Of a DNA stretch of 64,000 bases, positions 46,918-56,195 are shown one piece after another. The notes under the pieces were generated by a model. The model made no database searches, was not told where the DNA came from, and saw only the letters and a program-made list of their open reading frames with translations. Source of the stretch: Asanoa sp. WMMD1127 (GTDB lineage: Bacteria > Actinomycetota > Actinomycetes > Mycobacteriales > Micromonosporaceae); assembly GCF_029626225.1 (NCBI RefSeq), contig NZ_JARUBP010000001.1, forward strand, positions 3,410,001-3,474,000. The letters are read 5' to 3'. Numbering within the stretch: the first letter of the stretch is position 1; every line of letters begins with the position of its first letter. A program made the translations under genes and the position numbers.

Positions 46918-47280
46918 TCAGACCTCGAACACAAGACAGAACGGGTGCCCCGCCGGATCCTCGAACACCCGGAAATCTTCGCCGTCGCCCGGCAACCGCT
47001 TCGCCCCGAGCGCGATCGCCGCCGCCTCGGCCGCGTCCACGTCCTCGACCATCACGTCGAGGTGCATCTGCTGCGGCCGCTCGGGGTCGGGCCAGCGGGG
47101 CTCGCGCAGGTCGGAGGCCGCCTGGAAGGCGATCCGGACCTGGTCGTCGGAGATCACCACCCAGCCCTCGCGCGAGGTGACGACGGGCATGCCGAGCAGC
47201 TGGCTGTAGAACCCCGCCAAGGCGGCAGGATCCGGACAGTCGATCACGACGTTGTAGAGGCGGCCGATCATGCCGGCCAT
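46918..47280 (-). CDS. VOC-family (glyoxalase-fold) single-domain protein
   Basis: A 120-residue protein beginning MAGMIGRLYNVVIDCPDPAALAGFYSQLLGM, with two beta-alpha-beta-beta-beta modules and metal-ligand candidates in MHLDVMVEDV and FCLVFEV. It resembles each half of the double VOC protein at 58880, which shares the PRWPDPxxPQQxHLDV segment. Substrate unknown; such proteins act in resistance, ring cleavage or isomerisation. It is followed 21 bases upstream on the same strand by the MetE-like gene. Confidence 0.82.
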   Translation of the reverse strand: MAGMIGRLYNVVIDCPDPAALAGFYSQLLGMPVVTSREGWVVISDDQVRIAFQAASDLREPRWPDPERPQQMHLDVMVEDVDAAEAAAIALGAKRLPGDGEDFRVFEDPAGHPFCLVFEV

Positions 47281-47301
47281 CTTTCCCTACGCGCGTCGCC
47301 G

Positions 47302-48300
47302 CTACTCCTCGACGAGCCGCCGCCCGGCGTCCCGGCACGCGGCGAGCACGTCCCGCGCGTAGGTCGCGGAGGCCCCGGCCAACCCGCAGGTCGGCGTGAC
47401 CACGACCTGCCGGGTCAGCAGGTCGCGCCCGAAGCCGAGCTGGTTCCAGACCGCCCGTACCCGATCGACCAGCTCTTTCGAACCGGGCGCCCGCGAGCCG
47501 GACGTCGGCGCGACCCCCGCGAGCAGCCCGACCCCGGCGTCGATCGCCTCACCCAACGGATCCAGCGACGACACCAGCGACAGGTCGATCGACAACGCCG
47601 CGGCGCCGGCCGACACCAGCAGCGCGATCGGTACGTCCGCCGCGCAACAGTGGAACACCACAGGCGCCCCGACGGCGGCGACCAGCGAGCGCAGCGCGTC
47701 CGTCGCGTCCGACGACTCGACCGCCCGGTAGGCGCTGAACCCGCTCTCGGTCGGCACCCGCCCGGCCAGCACCGTCGGCAGCGCGGGCTCGTCGACCTGG
47801 AGCAGCACGGTCGCGCCGGGCAGCCGCCGCCGCACGTCCTCGACGTGCCCCCGCAGCCCTTCGGCCAGCGACGCGGTCAGGTCCCGGACGGCGCCCTCGT
47901 CGCGCAGCAACCGCCCACCGACCGGCAGGTCGACGTTCGCGGCCAGGGTGTACGGCCCGGCCGCCTGCACCTTGACCACGCCGGTGAACCCGTCGCCCTG
48001 CTCGGTGAGCTGGTCGAGGTCGCGTTCCAGCAGGTCGAGCGCCCGCCGCAGGTCACGCCCGGGCCGCGCCGCGATCCGCCAGCGGCCGACGTAGAGCTCG
48101 ACCGGCAGGTCGACGAGGAACGCCGAGGTGCGCCCGATGATGTCGGCGCCGGGGCCACGCTCCGGCAGCTCCGGCAGGTGCGGCAGGTCGGGCAGCTCGC
48201 CCAGCACGATCCGTTGCGCCTCGGCGATGTCGGCGCCGGGCATCGAGCCGACGCCGGTCGCGCTGCCGGCCGGCCACGGCCAGCGATCCTGCTCACTCAC
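47302..48300 (-). CDS. MetE C-terminal-like (cobalamin-independent methionine synthase) protein
   Basis: A 332-residue TIM-barrel protein, matching only the C-terminal half of MetE (about 750 residues). Zinc-ligand positions are visible as FHCCAADV (His, Cys) and TPTCGLAG (Cys). The start SATGVGSMPG is typical of archaeal/actinobacterial short MetE proteins, which use a corrinoid or other methyl donor rather than folate. Start GTG 48300 overlaps the stop of the upstream CDP-alcohol transferase by eight bases and has GGGAGG upstream. A methyl-transfer role is likely, the substrate is not known. Confidence 0.8.
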   Translation of the reverse strand: MSEQDRWPWPAGSATGVGSMPGADIAEAQRIVLGELPDLPHLPELPERGPGADIIGRTSAFLVDLPVELYVGRWRIAARPGRDLRRALDLLERDLDQLTEQGDGFTGVVKVQAAGPYTLAANVDLPVGGRLLRDEGAVRDLTASLAEGLRGHVEDVRRRLPGATVLLQVDEPALPTVLAGRVPTESGFSAYRAVESSDATDALRSLVAAVGAPVVFHCCAADVPIALLVSAGAAALSIDLSLVSSLDPLGEAIDAGVGLLAGVAPTSGSRAPGSKELVDRVRAVWNQLGFGRDLLTRQVVVTPTCGLAGASATYARDVLAACRDAGRRLVEE

Positions 48301-49027
48301 GAGGGAGGAGCCTACCGATCACCCGGGTACGGGTGACCGGGTGACCGTCCCGCCAGAGCCAGAGCACGTCGCGGCCGAACGACTCGACCAGCAGCGCGAA
48401 GGCGACCAGCAGCAGCACGAGGTTGACCCGGAACGGCAGGATGCCGGCGGTCGCGGTGACCAGCGCGACGCCCTGGGTCGCGGCGACCACCTTGCGCCAG
48501 TAGCGCGGCGGCAGCGTGCCCCGCATCCAGCGGGTCGACCAGATGCCGAGCATGAACGCGTACCGCATCCCGCCGATCGCCAGCACCCACCAGCCGGCGT
48601 CCCGGGCGACATAGAGGCTGAGCACCAGGACCAGGAACGAGTCGGCCTCCATGTCGAACCGCGCGCCGAATGCCGATGTCGTGCCGGTCCGCCGGGCGAC
48701 CTGCCCGTCCACGCCGTCGAGCAGCAGCGCGACGACCACCAGGCCGACGATCGCGGTGACCGCCGGCGGCTGCCGGAGCGAGTCGACGACGAGCGCCGCG
48801 ACGACCCCGATCAGGGTCGTCCGAGCGGCCGTCACCCAGTCGGCGGGGCCGTACGTCTTGAGTCCGGATGATGACAGTCCGTGTTGAAGAAGAATCGCCG
48901 TGACGATGGCGTACGCCGCGCCGGCGAACCAGCCGACGGCACCGATACCGACCGCGGCCCCCACCGCAGCAAGCACTGTGAACTGGGCAAACATGCCGAC
49001 CAGGGGGCCGGATCGAACCAGGCGCAT
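48293..49027 (-). CDS. CDP-alcohol phosphatidyltransferase family protein
   Basis: A 244-residue membrane enzyme with six helices. The family motif is complete: DGVDGQVARR, then G, then D-x3-D in GARFDMEAD. It would displace CMP from a CDP-activated alcohol or lipid. ATG 49027 has GGAGG four bases upstream. It is divergent by 81 bases from the dehydrogenase gene that heads the pterin-like cluster, and shares an intergenic palindrome GTTCATGAAC (49082-49091) with it. Its place beside a glycosyltransferase and a flippase-like protein suggests a lipid-linked product. Confidence 0.86.
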   Translation of the reverse strand: MRLVRSGPLVGMFAQFTVLAAVGAAVGIGAVGWFAGAAYAIVTAILLQHGLSSSGLKTYGPADWVTAARTTLIGVVAALVVDSLRQPPAVTAIVGLVVVALLLDGVDGQVARRTGTTSAFGARFDMEADSFLVLVLSLYVARDAGWWVLAIGGMRYAFMLGIWSTRWMRGTLPPRYWRKVVAATQGVALVTATAGILPFRVNLVLLLVAFALLVESFGRDVLWLWRDGHPVTRTRVIGRLLPRE

Positions 49028-49081
49028 CGTTCCTCCGTGTCATGAAGCGGCACCGGGTGGCACGGGAGATGGGATCGTTCG

Positions 49082-49091
49082 GTTCATGAAC
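49082..49091. promoter_or_regulatory. Palindrome in the divergent promoter region of the pterin-like cluster
   Basis: GTTCATGAAC is a perfect 10-base palindrome between the CDP-alcohol transferase and dehydrogenase start codons. A related GTCATGAA occurs at 49038. It may be a shared operator; evidence is limited to symmetry and position. Confidence 0.4.
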
Positions 49092-49108
49092 ATGACGGAG
49101 AGCCACGA

Positions 49109-50086
49109 ATGATCCTGTCGGAACGCGCGTTCTGGGTGGTCACACCCGGCGCCGGTGAGATCCGTCCGGCCACCGTGCCCGCGCCCGGCCCGCAGGAGGT
49201 CCGGGTCCGCACGATCCGCTCCGGCGTCAGCCGGGGCACCGAGACGCTCGTATTCCGCGGCGCGGTGCCAGCAAGCCAGCATACGGCCATGCGGGCGCCC
49301 CACCAGGAGGGTGACTTCCCGGGCCCGGTGAAGTACGGCTACCTCAACGTCGGTGTGGTCGAGGATGGCCCCGACGACCTGCGCGGTCGCACGGTGTTCT
49401 GCCTCTACCCACACCAGACGGGGTACGTCGTCCCGGCGTCCGCTGTGGTCCCGGTGCCCGACGACGTGCCACCGTCGCGCGCGGTGCTGGCCGGCACGGT
49501 GGAGACCGCGGTCAACGCCCTCTGGGACGCCCCGCCGCTGGTCGGCGACCGGGTCACGGTGGTCGGCGCGGGAATGGTCGGCTGTGGCGTCGCCCGGCTG
49601 CTGGCCCGTTTCCCGGGCGTGGCGGTCGAACTGGTCGACGTGGACTCCTCCCGTGCGCGGACGGCCGCCGCGCTGGGCGTGGATTTCGCCCATCCGGACG
49701 ACGCCGCCGGGAGCCGCGATCTCGTGTTCCACGCGAGCGCGTCGGAGGCGGGGCTGCGTCGAAGTTTGGAGTTGCTGCGTCCAGAGGGCACCGTGGTCGA
49801 GCTGAGCTGGTACGGCGACCGCGAGGTCAGCGTCCCGCTCGGTGCGGGGTTCCACTCCGGACGCCTGGCCATCCGGGCGAGCCAGGTCGGCATGGTCGCG
49901 CCGGCCCGGCGGTCGACACGGTCCTATTCGGACCGGTTGGCGCTCGCCCTCGACCTGCTCCGCGACCCGGCGTTCGACGCGCTGGTCACCGCGGAGCACC
50001 CGTTCGAGCGACTACCGGAGATCCTGCCGGAGCTGGCTTCTGGCAGCCTGGCCGGGTTGTGCCACGTCATCACCTACGGAGAGTAG
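49109..50086 (+). CDS. Zinc-type alcohol dehydrogenase-like (MDR) protein
   Basis: A 325-residue medium-chain reductase/dehydrogenase. The GroES-like N-terminal half has [14 protein letters not shown]. The nucleotide fold has [20 protein letters not shown]. The catalytic-zinc Cys-Gly-His region is not preserved (no GHE motif), and MDR members of this form often lack zinc. ATG 49109 has GGAG eight bases upstream. First gene of a probable eight-gene operon ending at 56162. Confidence 0.8.
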   Translation: MILSERAFWVVTPGAGEIRPATVPAPGPQEVRVRTIRSGVSRGTETLVFRGAVPASQHTAMRAPHQEGDFPGPVKYGYLNVGVVEDGPDDLRGRTVFCLYPHQTGYVVPASAVVPVPDDVPPSRAVLAGTVETAVNALWDAPPLVGDRVTVVGAGMVGCGVARLLARFPGVAVELVDVDSSRARTAAALGVDFAHPDDAAGSRDLVFHASASEAGLRRSLELLRPEGTVVELSWYGDREVSVPLGAGFHSGRLAIRASQVGMVAPARRSTRSYSDRLALALDLLRDPAFDALVTAEHPFERLPEILPELASGSLAGLCHVITYGE

Positions 50087-50094
50087 AGAAACGC

Positions 50095-50493
50095 ATGTTC
50101 AGCGTCACGGTGCGCGATCACATGATGGTCGCCCACAGCTTCCGCGGCGAGGTCTTCGGGCCCGCCCAGCAGCTGCACGGAGCGACCTTCCTGGTCGACG
50201 CCACCTTCCGTCGCCCGGAGCTCGACGCGGACGGCATCGTCGTCGACATCGCCCGGGCGTCCGAGGAGCTCAAGGCCATCGTCGGGCAGTTCAACCTGCG
50301 CAACCTCGACGACGACCCGACGCTGGCCGGCACCAACACGACGACCGAGGTGCTGGCGAAGGTGATCGCCGACCGGCTGGCCGAGAAGGCGGCGGCCGGC
50401 GACCTCGGTGACGGGGGCCGTGAGCTGGCCGGCATCACCGTGACACTGCACGAGTCGCACATCGCGTGGGCGAGCTACGAGCGATCGCTGTGA
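50095..50493 (+). CDS. 6-pyruvoyl-tetrahydropterin synthase/QueD-family protein, divergent active site
   Basis: A 132-residue protein of the T-fold PTPS family ([56 protein letters not shown]). The family normally has a zinc triad from AH and HGH and a catalytic Cys before HGH. Here AHSF keeps one His and LHGAT keeps the second, but the third His is Ala and the Cys position is Gln. The C-terminal LHESHIAWA keeps the Glu. A normal PTPS reaction is therefore doubtful. ATG 50095 lies 8 bases after the dehydrogenase gene. It probably acts on a GTP-derived intermediate made by the GTP cyclohydrolase in the same operon. Confidence 0.82.
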   Translation: MFSVTVRDHMMVAHSFRGEVFGPAQQLHGATFLVDATFRRPELDADGIVVDIARASEELKAIVGQFNLRNLDDDPTLAGTNTTTEVLAKVIADRLAEKAAAGDLGDGGRELAGITVTLHESHIAWASYERSL

Positions 50494-51497
50494 ACCATTC
50501 GCCGCCGGGCGGCGTACACGTCATCGTGCCGGCCGACATCGACGACCCAGCTTTCCCGAGCGGCGGGAACGCGTACGACCGGCGGGTCCTCGACGGTCTG
50601 GCGACGCTGGGCTGGACGGTGCGCGAGCATCCGGTCCCGGTCGGCGCCGCGCTCGGTCCGGTGCTCGACACGCTGCCCGACGGCGCGCTCGTGGTGGTCG
50701 ACGGTCTGCTCGCGCCGGCCGTCCCGGTCGAGCGGGTCCGCCGGCTGCGGCTCGTCGTGCTGGCGCACATGCTGTTCGGCGTCCCCGGCGAGCGCGAGGT
50801 GCTCACCGCCGCCGACGCGGTGCTGACCACCAGCGAGTGGTGTCGCCGCGAGGTGACGCGGCGTTACGGCGTGGCGGCCACGGCGGCCCCGCCCGGCGTC
50901 GACCTCGGGCCGCTGGCCGAGCCGAGCGAGACCGGCGAACGGCTGCTCTGCGTGGCGGCGCTGCTGCCGCACAAGGGCCAGGACGTGCTGGCCGACGCGC
51001 TGGCGCTGCTGCCGGCCGGCGGTTGGCGCTGCCTGTGCGTCGGCTCGCTCGAGCGGGCGCCGGAGTTCGCCGCCGAGGTGCGGGACCGGGCGCCGGCCGG
51101 GATGCGGTTCGCCGGCCCGCGGGTGGGCGCCGACCTCGACGCCGCGTACGCCGATGCCGACCTGCTCGTCCTGCCGTCCCGGGCCGACTCCTACGGGATG
51201 GTGGTGACCGAGGCCCTCGCCCGCGGCATCCCCGTGCTGGCCACCACCGCGCAGGGGCTGCCCGAGACGCTGGGCCGCGCGCCCGACGGCAGCCGTCCCG
51301 GGATGCTGGTCCCGCCCGGCGACGCGCCCGCCCTCGCCACCGCGCTGCGGCGCTGGCTGGCCGAACCGTCCGCCCGCGCCGCGCTCCGCGCGTCGGCCCG
51401 CCGGCGTCGCGAGACGTTGACGGGCTGGCCGGTTACCGCGGCACTGGCCTCCGAAGTCCTGTCCACGGTCGCTACGCGGGAGAGCACGAGCAGATGA
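50490..51497 (+). CDS. Glycosyltransferase family 4-like protein
   Basis: A 335-residue GT-B enzyme. The C-terminal donor domain has [20 protein letters not shown] and [31 protein letters not shown], the E-x7-E motif of GT4. The N-terminal acceptor domain starts [13 protein letters not shown]. Start is GTG 50490, overlapping the PTPS stop. Sugar donor and acceptor are unknown; its context suggests a sugar is added to the pterin-like product or to a lipid carrier. Confidence 0.85.
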   Translation: MNHSPPGGVHVIVPADIDDPAFPSGGNAYDRRVLDGLATLGWTVREHPVPVGAALGPVLDTLPDGALVVVDGLLAPAVPVERVRRLRLVVLAHMLFGVPGEREVLTAADAVLTTSEWCRREVTRRYGVAATAAPPGVDLGPLAEPSETGERLLCVAALLPHKGQDVLADALALLPAGGWRCLCVGSLERAPEFAAEVRDRAPAGMRFAGPRVGADLDAAYADADLLVLPSRADSYGMVVTEALARGIPVLATTAQGLPETLGRAPDGSRPGMLVPPGDAPALATALRRWLAEPSARAALRASARRRRETLTGWPVTAALASEVLSTVATRESTSR

Positions 51498-52300
51498 CGG
51501 ATGTCCTGATGCCCAGGGTGAGCCCCAACTGGTTGCGTCTGCGGGAGGCCGCCGACGCGGCCGCCCGCTCGGCCGAGCTGGTCGCCGAGCTGCGGGAGCG
51601 GTTCGCGGGCGCCGAGCGGTTGGTGATCCACGACCTGGGTTGCGGCACCGGCGCGGCGGCCCGCTGGCTCGCGCCGCAGCTACCGGCGGCCCAGCACTGG
51701 ATCATGTGGGACCGCGATCCGGACCTGCTGACGGCGGCCATGGTCGGCAAGCCCGACCAGGTCACCGGCGCGGTCCGGCAGCGCGACATCGGCACGCTGA
51801 GCGCCGCCGATCTCGCCGGCGCGGACCTGGTCACCGGCTCGGCCCTGATCGACATCCTGACCGTGGACGAGATCGCCGCGATGGCCTCGGCCTGCGCCGA
51901 CGCCGGCGTGCCGCTGTTGATGACGCTCTCCGTGGTCGGCCGGGTCGAGCTCGGGCCGGCCGACCCGTTCGACGACGAGGTCGCGGCCGCGTTCAACGCC
52001 CACCAGCGCCGCACGGTTGGTGGCCGCCGCCTGCTCGGACCCGACGCGGTCGCCGCGCTGGAGGACGCGTTCGCCGAGCGCGGCGTGCCGACCACGCTGC
52101 GACCGAGCCCGTGGCGGCTCGGCGCCGACCACCGGGACCTCGTCGCCGCCTGGTTCCAGGACTGGCTGGCGGCCGCGGTCGAGCAGGTGCCCGCGCTGAG
52201 CACACCCGCGAGCGGGTACGCCCGGCGCCGGCTGGAGGAGATCGCCGAGGGCCGGCTCACCGCGACCGTTCACCACGTCGACCTGCTGGCGGCGCCGTGA
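51494..52300 (+). CDS. SAM-dependent methyltransferase, class I
   Basis: A 268-residue enzyme. SAM motif I is LVIHDLGCGTGAAARWLAP near residues 43-61, followed by an acidic residue in MWDRDPDLL. GSALIDILTVDEIAAM marks the following strand-helix. ATG 51494 overlaps the glycosyltransferase stop (ATGA). The next gene overlaps its end too, so the operon is tightly coupled. Substrate unknown. Confidence 0.85.
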   Translation: MTDVLMPRVSPNWLRLREAADAAARSAELVAELRERFAGAERLVIHDLGCGTGAAARWLAPQLPAAQHWIMWDRDPDLLTAAMVGKPDQVTGAVRQRDIGTLSAADLAGADLVTGSALIDILTVDEIAAMASACADAGVPLLMTLSVVGRVELGPADPFDDEVAAAFNAHQRRTVGGRRLLGPDAVAALEDAFAERGVPTTLRPSPWRLGADHRDLVAAWFQDWLAAAVEQVPALSTPASGYARRRLEEIAEGRLTATVHHVDLLAAP

Positions 52301-53241
52301 CCAAGGCACAGCTGCTGGGCTGGGGCAAGCTCGCGGTCGGCGGCGCGGTGCTGGCCGTGCTGGTCTGGCGGCTGGGCAGCGGCCCCTTCCTCGACGGCCT
52401 GCGCGGGGTCGACGCGACGGCGGTCGCCACGGCCTTCGCGATCGGTGTGGTCACCACGGTGGCCTGCGCCTACCGGTGGGCGTTGGTGGCCCGGGCGCTC
52501 GGCGTGACGCTGCCGATGCGCGAGGCCGTCGGCGCCTACTACCGGGCCCAGTTCCTCAACACCACGCTGCCGGGCGGGGTGGTCGGCGACGTGCACCGCG
52601 CGGTCCGGCACGGCAAGGACATCGGTGACGTGGCCCTCGGCGTACGCGCGGTCGTGGTCGAGCGGATGGCGGGCTTCGTGATTACGATCGCGCTCTCGGT
52701 GGTAACGCTGGCCGTGTTCCCTTCACCCGTCCGCCGGCACATGCCGCTCGCGGTGCTGGCGCTGGCGGTGCTCGGCGGCATCGCCTTCCTGGTCAAGGGC
52801 CGGCTGCGGCTGCGGACCGGGCTGACCTCGGCGCGCACCGGCGTCGGTGTCGTGCTGACCACCGCGGCCGTGCTGGCCGGCCATCTCATCACGTTCCTGG
52901 TGGCCGCCCGGACGGCCGGCGCGACGGCGCCGCTGCATCTGCTCGCCCCGCTGACCCTGCTGGCCCTGCTCGCGATGGCGCTGCCCTGCAACATCGCCGG
53001 CTGGGGGCCGCGCGAGGGCGTCGCCGCGTGGGCATTCGGCGCGGCCGGACTGACCTCCGGCCAGGGTGTGGCCACCGCGGTCGTGTTCGGCGTGCTGGCG
53101 CTGGTGGCGAGCCTGCCGGGGGCGGTGGTGCTGGTGCTGCGCTGGGCCGACGGTCGACGCGCTGCGCGGGAGCCGGTCATGCTGGACCATGAGCTACGGG
53201 ACAGCGGCGTCCACCGGCAACCGGAGTACAGCCATGGCTGA
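52297..53241 (+). CDS. Lysylphosphatidylglycerol-synthase-TM/flippase-like membrane protein
   Basis: A 314-residue protein with about eight helices and the LPG_synthase_TM (AglD-like) signature region AYYRAQFLNTTLPGGVVGDVHRAVR. It lacks the soluble aminoacyl-transferase domain of MprF, so it is likely a transporter or flippase of a lipid-linked compound. Start is GTG 52297, overlapping the methyltransferase stop. Its C-terminal tail overlaps the next gene start by eight bases. Confidence 0.83.
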   Translation: MTKAQLLGWGKLAVGGAVLAVLVWRLGSGPFLDGLRGVDATAVATAFAIGVVTTVACAYRWALVARALGVTLPMREAVGAYYRAQFLNTTLPGGVVGDVHRAVRHGKDIGDVALGVRAVVVERMAGFVITIALSVVTLAVFPSPVRRHMPLAVLALAVLGGIAFLVKGRLRLRTGLTSARTGVGVVLTTAAVLAGHLITFLVAARTAGATAPLHLLAPLTLLALLAMALPCNIAGWGPREGVAAWAFGAAGLTSGQGVATAVVFGVLALVASLPGAVVLVLRWADGRRAAREPVMLDHELRDSGVHRQPEYSHG

Positions 53242-53923
53242 GCGACCCTACATCCTGCTGAGCTGCGCGATGTCGATCGACGGCTACGTCAACGACACCG
53301 CAGACGAGCGCCTGCTGCTCTCCAACGAGGTCGACTTCGACCGGGTCGACGACGTGCGCGCCGGCTGCGACGCCATCCTCGTGGGCGCCGAGACCGTCCG
53401 CCGCGACAACCCGCGCCTCGTGGTGAAGTCGCCGGCCCACCGGGCGGCCCGGGTGGCCCGGGGCCAACACCCCACGCCGCGCAAGGTGACCGTCACCGAG
53501 GGTGCGGGCCTCGAACCCGAGGCGGCGTTCTTCCAGTCCGGCGACGCCGAGAAGCTGGTCTACTGCGCCAGCTCCACTGTGGACCAGGCCCGGCGCCGGC
53601 TGGGCGCGCACGCCACCGTCGTCGACGGCGGGCAGCCGGTCAACCTGCGCCAGGTCACCGAGGACCTCTACGCTCGCGGTGTCGGCCGGCTGATGGTCGA
53701 GGGCGGCGGCACCATCCACACCCAGTTCCTGACCGAACAGCTCGCCGACGAGCTGCACCTCGTGGTGGCACCCTTCTTCGTCGGCGACTCCAAGGCTCCC
53801 CGCTTCGTCGGCGACGGGGACTTCCCTTGGAACCAGGAGCGCCGGGCGACGCTGGCCGAGGTCCGCCAGGTCGGCGACGTGGTGCTGCTGCGCTACGCGC
53901 TCTCGCCCCGGTGCACCGTCTGA
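53234..53923 (+). CDS. RibD C-terminal/dihydrofolate-reductase-fold pyrimidine reductase
   Basis: A 229-residue NADPH-type reductase matching the RibD C-terminal (Rib7-like) domain: CAMSIDGYVND at the start, GAETVRRDNPRL, and VEGGGTIHTQFL with its substrate-binding GGG. The family reduces the ribosyl chain of diaminopyrimidine 5'-phosphates made from GTP. There is no deaminase domain. It lies directly before a GTP cyclohydrolase II gene, consistent with a shared pathway. ATG 53234 overlaps the flippase-like gene end. Confidence 0.86.
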   Translation: MAERPYILLSCAMSIDGYVNDTADERLLLSNEVDFDRVDDVRAGCDAILVGAETVRRDNPRLVVKSPAHRAARVARGQHPTPRKVTVTEGAGLEPEAAFFQSGDAEKLVYCASSTVDQARRRLGAHATVVDGGQPVNLRQVTEDLYARGVGRLMVEGGGTIHTQFLTEQLADELHLVVAPFFVGDSKAPRFVGDGDFPWNQERRATLAEVRQVGDVVLLRYALSPRCTV

Positions 53924-53934
53924 TGAGGAGATTG

Positions 53935-54567
53935 ATGGACGACGCGACGATACGCACCGAGGTATCCGTCCCCCTTCGGTTCCCCGACGGCTACGCCACC
54001 AAGGCCGAGGTGTTCACCTTCGACGGGTTGGTCGACGGCCGCGAACACATCGCCTTCGGCCTGGGCGAGTGGCGCGACACCCTGGCCCGCGACGAGGCGC
54101 CGCTGGTGCGGCCGCACAGCGAGTGCCTGACCGGCGACGTGTTCGGCAGCGAGCGCTGCGACTGCGGGCCACAGCTGCGCGAGGCGGTCGAGCGGATCAC
54201 CAACGCCGGCGGGATCCTGCTCTACCTCCGGCAGGAGGGGCGGGGCATCGGCCTCTACGCCAAGCTCGACGCCTACGCGTTGCAGGACACGGGAATGGAC
54301 ACGTACGAGGCGAACCTCGCGCTCGGGCATGCGGAGGACGAGCGCGACTACACCGCCGCGGCCCAGATGCTGCGCGCCCTCGGCGTCTCCCGGATCGCGT
54401 TGCTGAGCAACAACCCTGACAAGGAGAAACAGCTCACGGAGTTGGGTGTGACGGTCACCGAGCGGGTGCCGACCCGGCTGCACCTGTCGGCCGCCAACGC
54501 CGGCTACCTCGCCGCCAAGGCCCGGCACGCCCGGCGCACCGTGGAACCGGACTGGCTCGCGTCGTGA
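53935..54567 (+). CDS. GTP cyclohydrolase II (RibA-type), stand-alone
   Basis: A 210-residue enzyme opening the GTP imidazole ring to a diaminopyrimidine. The zinc cysteines are Cys64, Cys75 and Cys77 in SECLTGDVFGSERCDC. RQEGRGIGL is at 99-107. Tyr114 matches E. coli Tyr105, so a normal product (APy rather than FAPy) is predicted. There is no fused DHBP synthase domain. ATG 53935 is preferred for AGGAG four bases upstream; ATG 53923 is possible. It probably feeds a specialised pathway rather than riboflavin, since no other rib genes are near. Confidence 0.9.
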   Translation: MDDATIRTEVSVPLRFPDGYATKAEVFTFDGLVDGREHIAFGLGEWRDTLARDEAPLVRPHSECLTGDVFGSERCDCGPQLREAVERITNAGGILLYLRQEGRGIGLYAKLDAYALQDTGMDTYEANLALGHAEDERDYTAAAQMLRALGVSRIALLSNNPDKEKQLTELGVTVTERVPTRLHLSAANAGYLAAKARHARRTVEPDWLAS

Positions 54568-56162
54568 GGAGCCGGATCCTCACCGGCCTCGCCGCGTTCT
54601 TCGTGCTCCTACTGCTGCTCGTCCCCGACGACTTCGCCGCGCTGAGCCCGTGGGCGCTCGTGGTGATCCCGCTGGAGGCGCTGGTCGGAGTCGCGGTGGT
54701 CGTGCTGCTGCCGGCCCGGGCGCGCACCGTCGTCGGCATCGTCGCCGGCGTGGTGCTCAGCGCGCTCACCCTGCTCAAGCTGCTCGACCTCGGTTTCGGC
54801 GTCACGCTGTCGCGGCAGTTCGACCCGCTGTCGGACTGGTCGCTGTTCCGCGCCGCCTCCGAATGGGTGTCGGAGTCGTTCGGCAAGACCGGCGCCGTCG
54901 TCGCCGTGGTCGTCGCGATCCTGCTGGCGCTGGCCCTGCCGGTGCTGGCGACGCTGTCGATCCTGCGGCTCTCGAAGGTGGTGGCGGTCCGGCGCGCCCT
55001 GGCGTTGCGGGTCGTCGCGGTGCTCGGCGTGGCCTGGGTCGCGCTCGCCCTGCTGGGTGTGCACGTCGTGCCGGGCGTGCCGATCGCGGGCCGGTCGACC
55101 ACGGCCGCCGCCTACGGGCACGCGGCCCAGTTGCGGGCCGACATCGCCGATCAGGCGGCGTACGACCGGGAGGAGTCCACCGACGCCTTCCGCGACGTGC
55201 CGGGATCCCAGCTGTTGCAAGGGTTGAAGGGCAAGGACGTCATCTTCGCGTTCGTGGAGAGCTACGGCCGTGACGCGGTGAACTATCCGCAGACGGCGGC
55301 ACTCCTGTCGGCCCGGTCCGCGTCGCTGACGGCCGCCGGCTTCCAGACCCGCAGCGGCTGGCTGACGTCGTCGACGATCGGCGGCGGGAGCTGGCTCGCC
55401 CACGCGACGTTCCAGTCGGGGCTCTGGATCGACAGCCAGCGGCGCTACGGCAAGTTCGTCGAAGGCTCGCGCTACACGCTGACGACGGCGTTCTCGAAGG
55501 CCGGCTGGCGCACGGTCGCGGTGATGCCGGCCAACCGGCGCGACTGGCCCGAGGGCCGGATCTATGGCTTCGACCACGAGTACGACGATCGGACGCTCGG
55601 CTACAAGGGCCAGGGCTACGCGTTCTCCTCGATTCCCGACCAGTTCACGCTGCACTCGTTCCGGCGGTCGGAGCTCGCCCGCCCGGTGTCGGCGCGCCAG
55701 CCGGTGATGGCCGAGATCGACCTGCTGTCCAGCCACGCGCCGTGGGACCCGGTGCCGCCGATGATGGACTGGGACACCCTGGGCGACGGCTCGACCTATC
55801 CCGGCAACGGTGGGCGGGGTGGCAACCCCAACGAGGTCGACGGCGAGGACGTGTCGAAGGTCCGCGACAACTACCGGCGCACGGTCGAATATTCGGTCGA
55901 CAGCCTGGTGTCCTACATGGAGAAATACGGCGACGCGAACACCGTGCTGGTGATGCTGGGCGACCACCAGCCGTCGCCGGTCATCACCGGGCCGAACCCC
56001 AACCGCGACGTGCCGATCACGGTGGTTGCCAAGGACCCGGCGGTCCTGCCGAAGATCGACAGCTGGGGCTGGTCGCCGGGTCTGGCGCCGGCGGCCGACG
56101 GTCCGGTCTGGCGCATGGACGCGTTCCGCGACAAGTTCCTGAGCGCCTTCGCGACGCCCTGA
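54564..56162 (+). CDS. Membrane-anchored sulfatase/phosphoethanolamine-transferase-like protein
   Basis: A 532-residue protein. Four or five N-terminal helices (to about residue 180) precede an extracytoplasmic alkaline-phosphatase-superfamily domain. Motifs are VIFAFVESYGRDAVNYP (first metal Glu and nearby nucleophile region), SGWLTSSTIGGGSWLAH (probable Thr/Ser nucleophile) and MLGDHQPSP (late Asp-His metal ligands). This resembles LTA-synthase and phosphoglycerol/phosphoethanolamine transferases. Start is GTG 54564, overlapping the cyclohydrolase stop. It would act outside the membrane on a lipid-linked or exported product of the cluster. Confidence 0.82.
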   Translation: MRSRILTGLAAFFVLLLLLVPDDFAALSPWALVVIPLEALVGVAVVVLLPARARTVVGIVAGVVLSALTLLKLLDLGFGVTLSRQFDPLSDWSLFRAASEWVSESFGKTGAVVAVVVAILLALALPVLATLSILRLSKVVAVRRALALRVVAVLGVAWVALALLGVHVVPGVPIAGRSTTAAAYGHAAQLRADIADQAAYDREESTDAFRDVPGSQLLQGLKGKDVIFAFVESYGRDAVNYPQTAALLSARSASLTAAGFQTRSGWLTSSTIGGGSWLAHATFQSGLWIDSQRRYGKFVEGSRYTLTTAFSKAGWRTVAVMPANRRDWPEGRIYGFDHEYDDRTLGYKGQGYAFSSIPDQFTLHSFRRSELARPVSARQPVMAEIDLLSSHAPWDPVPPMMDWDTLGDGSTYPGNGGRGGNPNEVDGEDVSKVRDNYRRTVEYSVDSLVSYMEKYGDANTVLVMLGDHQPSPVITGPNPNRDVPITVVAKDPAVLPKIDSWGWSPGLAPAADGPVWRMDAFRDKFLSAFATP

Positions 56163-56195
56163 TTCGGTTGCCGGCCGCTGGGTAACCGGACGGGC

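Noticed and set aside
53935-54567. FAPy-forming variant of GTP cyclohydrolase II
   Set aside because: The residue matching E. coli Tyr105 is Tyr (Tyr114), so the known substitution behind the FAPy product is absent.
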